From Nocardiopsis sp. FIRDI 009 (lineage in GTDB: Bacteria > Actinomycetota > Actinomycetes > Streptosporangiales > Streptosporangiaceae), in the NCBI RefSeq assembly GCF_003386285.1, contig NZ_QPNC01000009.1:310001-374000 (forward strand): a stretch of DNA of 64,000 bases, given 5' to 3'. The notes beneath the pieces are model-generated. The model did no database searches and had not been told where the DNA came from. It saw only the letters and a list, made by a program, of their open reading frames with translations. Position numbers and translations under genes: made by a program. Position 1 is the first letter of the stretch, and each line of letters opens with the position of its first letter. Below, piece by piece: positions 53,552-62,369 of the stretch.

Positions 53552-54547
53552 ATGAGCGGATATGTGGCGCGGGTGCGGCACGACGAGTCGCCCGGGGGCG
53601 ATCTCGGTCTGGACCCGCTGGTACGGTCCGCCGCCCAGCGTTGGGCCGAGGCCGACCCGCTCCTGCCCGAACCCGTGGGTTTCGCCCCCGGTTCCTCTCC
53701 GCTCGTGACGGTCAGCGACGAGGACGGCAACACCGTCGCGGCTGGGAGCATGCACTACACCTGGTACCAGCCCGGCGAGGTCGGCCGGATCTGGGGCGTG
53801 CCCGACCAGCACTGGCTCACCCCCATCGTCGGCGGCCCGGACCCCGGCCGCGCCCTGGACTCCCTCCTCACCAGTTGGCGCGACCAGTTGGAGGAGCTGC
53901 CGACCGGTACCGGTTCGGAGTCGGCCGCCCTGGTCAGCTGGCCAGCCCGTGACGTGTGCGGGATCATCCCGCTCCAGCGGCACGGCCTTCAGCCCTACAC
54001 GGTGCTGGCCGCCCGCCAGCGCCGCCGCGGCGTGCCCCCGTCGCTGCCCCCGCGCGACGTGACCATCCGGCTGGCCGACCGCAGCGACCTCACCCAGGTC
54101 GTCACCCTTCTGATGGAGGAACACCGCTACGAGCAGCACTTCGGCGGGGTGTTCCTGCAACCGGACACCGCCGAGCAGACCCGCAAGGTCGCCGCGCGGG
54201 CGCTGAACCGGTCCCGTTCGTGGATCTGGCTGGCCGAGCGGCGCGGCCGGGCCGTGGGCCTGTTGTGGGTCTCGCCCCCGGAGCGGTCCCGGTGGGCCAA
54301 GTCGCTGGTCAACGCGCGCCCGATCGCGCACATCGGCTACGGCGTGGTGACCGCCGCCGAGCGCGGCAACGGGATCGGCACCGCACTGGTGGGCCAGGCC
54401 CACCAGGCGCTGGACAGCCACGGAGTGGGTGTGTCCGTGCTCAACTACGCGGCGATGAACCCGCTGTCGGGGCCGTTCTGGCACCGGATGGGCTACCGCC
54501 CGGTGTGGACGACCTGGGAGGTCCGTCCGGCCCTGGCGCTGCGCTGA
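53552..54547 (+). CDS. GNAT-family N-acetyltransferase with extra N-terminal domain
   Basis: A 331-residue protein. The C-terminal ~160 residues (from VTIRLADRSDLTQVVTLLMEE) are a GNAT domain with the acetyl-CoA loop YGVVTAAERGNGIGTALVGQA and the end LNYAAMNPLSGPFWHRMGYRPV. The N-terminal ~165 residues look like a divergent, probably inactive GNAT-like half (PLVTVSDEDGNTVAAGSMHY, GRIWGVP). Substrate unknown. ATG 53552 follows GGGGAGGGG. Confidence 0.78.
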   Translation: MSGYVARVRHDESPGGDLGLDPLVRSAAQRWAEADPLLPEPVGFAPGSSPLVTVSDEDGNTVAAGSMHYTWYQPGEVGRIWGVPDQHWLTPIVGGPDPGRALDSLLTSWRDQLEELPTGTGSESAALVSWPARDVCGIIPLQRHGLQPYTVLAARQRRRGVPPSLPPRDVTIRLADRSDLTQVVTLLMEEHRYEQHFGGVFLQPDTAEQTRKVAARALNRSRSWIWLAERRGRAVGLLWVSPPERSRWAKSLVNARPIAHIGYGVVTAAERGNGIGTALVGQAHQALDSHGVGVSVLNYAAMNPLSGPFWHRMGYRPVWTTWEVRPALALR

Positions 54548-54643
54548 CCCGGCGTCCGCGGTGGCGGCCCCGGTTCGGCCGCGGCGAAGGGCGCTCCGTT
54601 AGCCTGGCCGCAGGACGCGACGGAGCGTGGAAGAGGTGGACCG

Positions 54644-55567
54644 ATGGCCGTGGACGAGCGCGGGCCCGAGGGCGCGGAGCACGTGGAGATCGTCGAGGTG
54701 GGGCCGCGTGACGGCCTCCAGAACGAGGACACCGTGCTGTCGGTCGAGGACCGGATCGAGTTGATCGACCGGGCGGTGGAGGCCGGTGTGCGGCGGATCG
54801 AGGCGGTCAGCTTCGTCAACCCCAAACGGGTGCCGCAGATGGCGGGGGCCGAGGAGGTCATGGCGGGGGTGCGCCGGACACCGGGGGTCTCCCACATCGG
54901 TCTGGTGCTCAACCGGCGCGGTCTGGAGCGCGCGGTGGCCGCCGAGGTGTCGGAGGTCAACGTGGCGGTGCCCGCCACGGACGGGTTCTGCACGCGCAAC
55001 CAGGGGTGCACGGTCGGCGAGATGTTGGACGTGTTGGCCGCGATCGACGCCGACCTGGCGGGGACGGGCATTCCGCTGAGCGTGACGGTCTCGACGGCGT
55101 TCGGCTGCCCGTTCGACGGTGAGGTCGCCCCGGAGCGGGTCGTGGAGGTGGTGCGGCGGATCGCCGACACCGGCGCGGTGGAGATCGCCCTGGCCGACAC
55201 GATCGGGGTGGGTGTGCCGCGCCAGGTGGCCGGGCTGCTGCGCGCGCTCGGCCCGGTCGTTCAGGGGCGGACGTTGCGTTGCCACTTCCACAACACCCGT
55301 AACACCGGCTACGCGAACGCGCTCGCCGCGGTGGACGGGGGTGTGCGTGTGCTCGACTCCAGCCTGGGCGGCTTCGGCGGATGCCCGTTCGCGCCCGCCG
55401 CGACCGGCAACATCGCCACCGAGGATCTGCTGTACATGCTGCACCGCAGCGGACTGCGCACGGGTGTGGACCTGGCGCGGGCGGCGGCGCTGGGCGACTG
55501 GATGGGCGAGCGTCTGGGCAAGCGGCCGCCCGCCTACCTGGGGCGCGCCGGGGGCTTTCCGGCCTGA
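54644..55567 (+). CDS. mvaB: Hydroxymethylglutaryl-CoA lyase family protein
   Basis: A 307-residue TIM-barrel lyase. Visible motifs are VEVGPRDGLQNE (catalytic Arg and metal-binding Asp), AVSFVNPKRVPQM, the metal-binding pair in RCHFHNTRNTGYAN and the active-site Cys loop GGFGGCPFAPAATGNIATED. HMG-CoA lyase splits hydroxymethylglutaryl-CoA to acetoacetate and acetyl-CoA in leucine breakdown; related lyases use other substrates, so specificity is inferred. ATG 54644 follows AAGAGGTGG. No other leucine-degradation gene is nearby. Confidence 0.85.
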   Translation: MAVDERGPEGAEHVEIVEVGPRDGLQNEDTVLSVEDRIELIDRAVEAGVRRIEAVSFVNPKRVPQMAGAEEVMAGVRRTPGVSHIGLVLNRRGLERAVAAEVSEVNVAVPATDGFCTRNQGCTVGEMLDVLAAIDADLAGTGIPLSVTVSTAFGCPFDGEVAPERVVEVVRRIADTGAVEIALADTIGVGVPRQVAGLLRALGPVVQGRTLRCHFHNTRNTGYANALAAVDGGVRVLDSSLGGFGGCPFAPAATGNIATEDLLYMLHRSGLRTGVDLARAAALGDWMGERLGKRPPAYLGRAGGFPA

Positions 55568-57529
<1,962 letters not shown>

Positions 57530-57567
57530 GCCGGTCCGGGCGGGGCACGAGCCTGAGAGGCGAGCAC

Positions 57568-58224
57568 ATGGCCAGTGACACCCGCCCGGCGACGGTGACG
57601 GGGGCGGACGCGAAGATCGCGGACGCCCCCGCGTCGTGGCCCGTGGAGCGCTCCGAGGAGCGTTTCCGCGGCCCCAAGTGCGGTATGCGCACGGACTGGG
57701 TGCGGATGCCCGCCGTCGACGGGGAGGGCACCACCGTGGCGGCCCGTGACTACATGGAGCACCCGGGGGCCGCCGCCGTTCTGGCGGTGGACGGGGACGG
57801 GCGGGTGCTGCTCCAGCGCCAGTACCGCCATCCCACGGGTCACACGATGTGGGAGCTGCCCGCCGGGATGATCGACGTGGCAGGGGAGGGGCCGCTGGCC
57901 ACGGCCCGGCGCGAACTGGTCGAGGAGGCGGGTCTGCGCGCCGAGGAGTGGTACGAGCTGCCCGACTTCTTCCCCAGCCCCGGGTTCTCCGCCGAGCGGA
58001 TCTGGCTGTTCCTGGCCCGGGGCCTGTCGGAGGTGCCCGCCGAGGAGATCGACTTCGTCCGCCAGCACGAGGAGACCGACCTGGCCGCGGAGTGGGTGTC
58101 CCTGGAGGAGGCGGTGGGGCTGGTCATGGGCGGCGCCCTGCACAACGGAGCGACCATCATCGGCATCCTCGCCGCCCACGCGGCCGCCCGGGACGGTTTC
58201 GCGTCCCTGCGCCCGGCCCGTTGA
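57568..58224 (+). CDS. nudF: NUDIX hydrolase, ADP-ribose pyrophosphatase type
   Basis: A 218-residue hydrolase. The Nudix box is [24 protein letters not shown] with the REXXEE core, preceded by [21 protein letters not shown] as in ADP-ribose pyrophosphatases. It should cleave ADP-ribose to AMP and ribose 5-phosphate. ATG 57568 has GAGAGGCGAG upstream. It sits between pyrG and xerD, the standard actinobacterial order. Its stop (58222-58224) overlaps the possible TTG of xerD. Confidence 0.9.
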   Translation: MASDTRPATVTGADAKIADAPASWPVERSEERFRGPKCGMRTDWVRMPAVDGEGTTVAARDYMEHPGAAAVLAVDGDGRVLLQRQYRHPTGHTMWELPAGMIDVAGEGPLATARRELVEEAGLRAEEWYELPDFFPSPGFSAERIWLFLARGLSEVPAEEIDFVRQHEETDLAAEWVSLEEAVGLVMGGALHNGATIIGILAAHAAARDGFASLRPAR

Positions 58225-58226
58225 CC

Positions 58227-59234
58227 GTGGGCGGGGAACCGGGCGGCGCCGAGCCCTCGGCGGTCGGGACCGTCGGGACGCTGGCGCGCGCCAGCCGGGC
58301 CTTCCTCGACCACCTGTCCGCCGAGCGCGCGCTGGCGGACAACACCCTGCTGGCCTACCGCCGCGATCTGGCCCGCTACGTCGACCACCTGGCCGCTCTG
58401 GGCGTGGCCGATCTCGCCGACGTCGGTTCCGGACAGGTGGCCGGGTTCCTGCGCGCCCTGCGCCGGGGCGACGACGACCACCGGCCGCTCGGCGCCGCGT
58501 CCGCCGGCCGGGCGCTGGCCGCCGTGCGCGGGTTGCACCGGTTCGCGGTCCGCGAGGGCTGGACGGCGACCGATCCGGCGGCGGAGGTCGTCCCGCCCGC
58601 CCCGCCCCTGCGGCTGCCCAAGGCGGTGCCCCTGGAGTCGGTGGAGCGGCTCCTGGCGGCGGCCGGTCCCGCCGACGCTCCGACGTCGGACGACCGCGCG
58701 GCCCTGCTCGCGTCGCGTGACCGCGCCCTGGTGGAGGTGCTCTACGGCACGGGGGCGCGGATCTCCGAGGCGGTGGGGTTGGACGTGGACGACGTCGGCG
58801 ACGCCGTGGACGCCGACGACGGCGTCGGGCTGGTGCGCTTCCGGGGCAAGGGCGGGCGTGAGCGGGTGGTACCGCTCGGTTCGTACGCGCGTCGCGCGCT
58901 GGACGCCTACCTGGTGCGGGCCCGGCCGACGCTGGCGGCGTCGGGCCGGTCGGGGGCGGCCGTCTTCCTGAACGCCCGCGGCGGCCGGCTGACCCGGCAG
59001 GGCGGATGGGCGGTGCTCAGCGCCGTGGCGGAGCGGGCGGGGGTCGACGGTGTCTCCCCGCACACACTGCGGCATTCCTTCGCCACCCACCTGCTGGACG
59101 GCGGGGCCGACATCCGGGTCGTCCAGGAGCTGCTGGGGCACAGTTCGGTCACCACCACCCAGATCTACACGCTGGTGACCGTGGACCACCTGCGCGAGGT
59201 GTACGCGTCCAGTCACCCCCGGGCACGGCGCTGA
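58227..59234 (+). CDS. xerD: Site-specific tyrosine recombinase XerD
   Basis: A 335-residue tyrosine recombinase that resolves chromosome dimers at dif together with XerC. The N-terminal SAM-like domain is [24 protein letters not shown]. The catalytic residues are visible: Arg in [10 protein letters not shown], Lys in [14 protein letters not shown], HxxR in [14 protein letters not shown], His in [14 protein letters not shown] and the Tyr there. Slightly longer than average because of inserts near residues 90 and 160. GTG 58227 is used; TTG 58221, overlapping the nudF stop, is an alternative. Housekeeping context argues against a mobile-element integrase. Confidence 0.92.
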   Translation: MGGEPGGAEPSAVGTVGTLARASRAFLDHLSAERALADNTLLAYRRDLARYVDHLAALGVADLADVGSGQVAGFLRALRRGDDDHRPLGAASAGRALAAVRGLHRFAVREGWTATDPAAEVVPPAPPLRLPKAVPLESVERLLAAAGPADAPTSDDRAALLASRDRALVEVLYGTGARISEAVGLDVDDVGDAVDADDGVGLVRFRGKGGRERVVPLGSYARRALDAYLVRARPTLAASGRSGAAVFLNARGGRLTRQGGWAVLSAVAERAGVDGVSPHTLRHSFATHLLDGGADIRVVQELLGHSSVTTTQIYTLVTVDHLREVYASSHPRARR

Positions 59235-59312
59235 CCCGGTGCGGGGACCCCCGCCTGACGCGGGTCGGACCCGTGTCGGAGCGCGTGCGGAGGGGTTTCT
59301 TCGATTGGTTCG

Positions 59313-59342
59313 TGTTGAAGTGCGTCGTGTCGTCGTTCTAGA
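59313..59342 (+). promoter_or_regulatory. parA promoter
   Basis: TTGAAG (59313-59318) and TAGAGT (59337-59342) with an 18-bp spacer, about 110 bp before the parA start. Confidence 0.55.
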
Positions 59343-59454
59343 GTCGCCGCACAGAGGTACGTTGCTGTCGACATATTGAGTTTCCGACGGCGGCCGGGCG
59401 CAGGGGAGCAACGCCCCTCGGGCCGTGGCCGGTCCGTGGGGGAGGTCAAGGGTT

Positions 59455-60414
59455 GTGAACTGGTCGGAGAACGACGCGGATGCGAACACCGCACCCGTCG
59501 GCGGGCAGGACCCCGCCGACCCGGTGAGCAACCCTTGGGGGACGACACGCAACACGGGGGCGGAACTGCACACCAAGAGACCGGAGTACCAGTTTCCGGT
59601 GCCGGAGCCGCTGGACGAACACGGCCCGGCACGAATAGTAGCACTCTGTAACCAGAAGGGTGGGGTCGGTAAGACCACCACCACCATCAACCTCGGGGCG
59701 GCCATCGCCGAGTTCGGCAGACGGGTCCTGCTGGTCGATTTCGACCCGCAGGGCGCACTCTCCGTCGGCCTGGGCAGGCTCGACCCGCGCGAGCTGGACC
59801 TGACCGTCTACAACCTGCTGATGCAGCGGGACGTGTCGGTCGAGGACGTCCTGCTCAAGACCGACATCGACGGCCTGGACCTGATTCCGAGCAACATCGA
59901 CCTGTCCGCGGCCGAGGTGCAGTTGGTCGGCGAGGTGGCCCGCGAGCAGATGCTGGCCCGGGCGCTGCGGCCGGTGATCGACGACTACGACGTCGTGCTC
60001 ATCGACTGCCAGCCGTCGCTGGGCCTGCTCACCGTCAACGCGCTCACCGCGGCCGACGGGGTCATCGTGCCCCTGGAGTGCGAGTTCTTCGCACTGCGCG
60101 GAGTGGCGCTGCTCATGGACACCATCCAGAAGGTCCAGGAGCGGCTGAACGAGCGCCTGGTCATCGACGGCTTCCTGGGCACCATGTACGACCCGCGCAC
60201 CCTGCACGCGCGCGAGGTGCTGTCCACCATCGTCGACGGCTTCGGCGACAAGGTCTACGGGACGGTCATCAACCGGACCGTGCGCTTCCCGGACGCCACG
60301 GTCGCCGGGGAGCCCATCACCAGGTTCGACTCGTCCTCGGCGGGCGCCAACGCCTACCGGGAACTGGCCAAGGAGGTGCTGGCGAGGTGGCCTCTCAGCG
60401 GTCACGGCGCGTGA
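59455..60414 (+). CDS. parA: ParA-family ATPase linked to scpAB
   Basis: A 319-residue Walker-type partition ATPase. After a ~55-residue disordered N-terminus comes the deviant Walker A NQKGGVGKTTTTINL, then LLVDFDPQGALSVGLG, VLIDCQPSLGLLTVNAL and the C-terminal helices. Such proteins bind DNA non-specifically as ATP dimers. This gene is the homologue that sits before scpA in mycobacteria and streptomycetes, not the parAB pair near the origin. GTG 59455 follows GGGGGAGG. The stop overlaps the next GTG (GTGA). Confidence 0.9.
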   Translation: MNWSENDADANTAPVGGQDPADPVSNPWGTTRNTGAELHTKRPEYQFPVPEPLDEHGPARIVALCNQKGGVGKTTTTINLGAAIAEFGRRVLLVDFDPQGALSVGLGRLDPRELDLTVYNLLMQRDVSVEDVLLKTDIDGLDLIPSNIDLSAAEVQLVGEVAREQMLARALRPVIDDYDVVLIDCQPSLGLLTVNALTAADGVIVPLECEFFALRGVALLMDTIQKVQERLNERLVIDGFLGTMYDPRTLHAREVLSTIVDGFGDKVYGTVINRTVRFPDATVAGEPITRFDSSSAGANAYRELAKEVLARWPLSGHGA

Positions 60415-60812
60415 CCCTGCCCGGGGCGGACGAACTGTTCTTCCGCCCCTCCGGCCCCGAGGCGGAGCCGGACGAGTCGGCCGGACGCCAGCGCACGGCA
60501 CCCGAGCGCGAGGCGCGGGCGAACGGATCCGAAGGCGGTGCCAAGGGTGGACGCGGCGCCTCCGGAGGGGCCACCAGGGTGCGTCGTGCTCCCAAGCCGA
60601 GCGGTCGCCAACGCCACGACGAGAAGATCACCGTGTACGTCTCGGCGGCGGAACTGCTGGCCCTGGAGCAGACGCGGCTGTCGCTGCGGGCCGAGCACGG
60701 GTTGTCGACCGACCGAGGCCGCCTCGTCCGTGAGGCCGTCGCCGTGCTGCTCGCCGACTTCGAGGAGCACGGTTCGGCCAGCATGCTGGTGCGGCGGCTC
60801 AGCGAGGACTGA
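60411..60812 (+). CDS. Small predicted ribbon-helix-helix protein coupled to ParA
   Basis: A 133-residue protein. The first ~65 residues are a charged, disordered tail (Gly, Glu, Arg). The rest, HDEKITVYVSAAELLALEQTRLSLRAEHGLSTDRGRLVREAVAVLLADFEE, looks like a ribbon-helix-helix: a beta strand (KITVYV) then two helices. RHH proteins often serve as centromere-binding partners of ParA ATPases (ParG/Omega type), so a partition role is inferred. GTG 60411 overlaps the parA stop, so the two are translationally coupled. A perfect palindrome lies just downstream at 60856. Confidence 0.65.
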   Translation: MTLPGADELFFRPSGPEAEPDESAGRQRTAPEREARANGSEGGAKGGRGASGGATRVRRAPKPSGRQRHDEKITVYVSAAELLALEQTRLSLRAEHGLSTDRGRLVREAVAVLLADFEEHGSASMLVRRLSED

Positions 60813-60855
60813 GCGCCGGGCCCGGTGCCGGGGGAGCGCCGGGCCCGGCGGCGCG

Positions 60856-60887
60856 GGTGTCACCGGCGGGGTCTGGCCGGTGACACC
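60856..60887. promoter_or_regulatory. Perfect 12-bp inverted repeat before scpA
   Basis: GGTGTCACCGGC pairs with GCCGGTGACACC around an 8-nt loop, 38 bp upstream of scpA. It may be a terminator or attenuator for parA, or an operator for the RHH protein. Confidence 0.5.
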
Positions 60888-60924
60888 CTTGTACGCATGA
60901 GTGAGACGAAGCGGAGCCGCCCTC

Positions 60925-61776
60925 ATGGCGGCTGATCAGGAGGCGAACCCGCCCCCGGAGGAGACCGGTGAGGGTGACCCGAACGCCTTCCAGGTGCACC
61001 TCGACAACTTCGAGGGTCCCTTCGACCTGCTGCTGGCGCTGATCTCCAAGCACAAGCTGGACATCACCGAGGTGGCGCTGTCGAAGGTCACCGACGAGTT
61101 CATCGCCCACATCCGTGAGCACGGTGAGGCGTGGGACCTGGACCAGGCCAGTAACTTCCTGTTGGTCGCGGCGACCCTGCTGGATCTGAAGGCGGCTCGG
61201 CTGCTGCCCAGGGGCGACGTGGAGGACGAGGCCGATCTGGCCCTGCTGGAGGCCCGTGACCTGCTGTTCGCGCGGCTGTTGCAGTACCGCGCCTACAAGG
61301 AGGTCGCGGCCTTCATGAGCGACCGTCTGGCGTCGCAGGGCCGCCGGTACGCGCGTGCGGTGCCGTTGGAGGAGCGGTTCGCGGCACTGCGTCCGGACGT
61401 GCTGTTCCGGTTGGGCCCCCAGGAGTTCGCGGCGCTGGCGGGGCGGGTGTTCACCCCCAAGGAGCCGCCGAGCGTGCCGGTCACCCACATCCACCAGACC
61501 AGGACGTCGGTCAAGGAACAGGGTGAACTCGTGGTGGCGGCGCTGCGCGAGCACGGGACGCTCACGTTCGCCGAGCTCACCGAGGGGTGCACCGGTACCT
61601 TCGAGGTCGTCGCGCGCTTCCTCGCCCTGTTGGAGCTGTACCGGGCCTCGAACGTGGGCTTCGACCAGCCGGAGCCGCTGGGCGCGCTGACGGTGACGTG
61701 GACCGGCGGCGAGGGCGAGGTTCGGATGGAGACCGACTACGACGACGCCACGGACGAGGAGGGGGAAGCGGAATGA
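60925..61776 (+). CDS. scpA: Segregation and condensation protein A
   Basis: A 283-residue kleisin that bridges SMC heads. N-terminal pattern is FQVHLDNFEGPFDLLLALISKHKLDITEVALSKVTDEF, then ASNFLLVAATLLDLKAARLLP, and a C-terminal winged helix around FEVVARFLALLELYRASN. Acidic N- and C-terminal tails flank it. ATG 60925 is chosen with GCGGAG upstream; GTG 60901 would add 8 residues. The stop overlaps scpB by 4 bp (ATGA). Confidence 0.95.
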   Translation: MAADQEANPPPEETGEGDPNAFQVHLDNFEGPFDLLLALISKHKLDITEVALSKVTDEFIAHIREHGEAWDLDQASNFLLVAATLLDLKAARLLPRGDVEDEADLALLEARDLLFARLLQYRAYKEVAAFMSDRLASQGRRYARAVPLEERFAALRPDVLFRLGPQEFAALAGRVFTPKEPPSVPVTHIHQTRTSVKEQGELVVAALREHGTLTFAELTEGCTGTFEVVARFLALLELYRASNVGFDQPEPLGALTVTWTGGEGEVRMETDYDDATDEEGEAE

Positions 61777-62369
61777 GCGGGGAGTCCACGACGGCCGGTG
61801 TGGGGGATGTCTCGGCGCCGCGCACACTGCGCCGCGACCTGGAGGCGGTGCTCATGGTGGTGGACCAGCCGGTCGCCGAGTACGACCTGGCGCGTGCCCT
61901 GGACGTGCCCCTGGAGGTGGTGACCCGGACGCTGGAGGAGCTGTCCAGGGAATACACCGAACAGGGCCGCGGTTTCGATCTGCGTGCGGTGGCCGACGGG
62001 TGGCGCGTGTACACGCGGCCCGAGTGCGCCGACGTCGTCGAGCACTTCCTCAAGGAGGGGCAGGAGGTCCGCCTCACGCAGGCCGCCCTGGAGACGATGG
62101 CGGTGGTGGCCTACCGCCAGCCGGTCTCCCGTGGCAGGGTCTCCGCCGTCCGCGGTGTCAACTGTGACGGAGTTATGCGTACCCTCGTACTGAGGGGGCT
62201 GATCGAAGAGGCCGGACACGACTCCGAATCCGGCGCACTGCTGTATCGGACCACCTCCTATTTCCTGGAACGGCTGGGCCTGCGCGGCCTCGACGAGCTG
62301 CCTGATCTGGCGCCGTTCCTCCCCGACGACATCGAAGGTCTAGACGACACCGGTGAGCACACCCAATGA
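61773..62369 (+). CDS. scpB: Segregation and condensation protein B
   Basis: A 198-residue dimeric winged-helix protein that binds ScpA and stimulates SMC. Markers are LRRDLEAVLMVVDQPV, DLRAVADGWRVYTRPE, LTQAALETMAVVAYRQPVSRGRVSAVRGVN and the second winged helix SYFLERLGLRGLDELPDLAPF. Start ATG 61773 overlaps the scpA stop. Its 3' end overlaps the start of the rluB gene by 17 bp. Confidence 0.95.
   Translation: MSGESTTAGVGDVSAPRTLRRDLEAVLMVVDQPVAEYDLARALDVPLEVVTRTLEELSREYTEQGRGFDLRAVADGWRVYTRPECADVVEHFLKEGQEVRLTQAALETMAVVAYRQPVSRGRVSAVRGVNCDGVMRTLVLRGLIEEAGHDSESGALLYRTTSYFLERLGLRGLDELPDLAPFLPDDIEGLDDTGEHTQ

Noticed and set aside
58227..59234. Tyrosine recombinase as a mobile-element integrase
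   Set aside because: Its place between nudF and parA matches the housekeeping xerD locus, and no attachment repeats or cargo are present.
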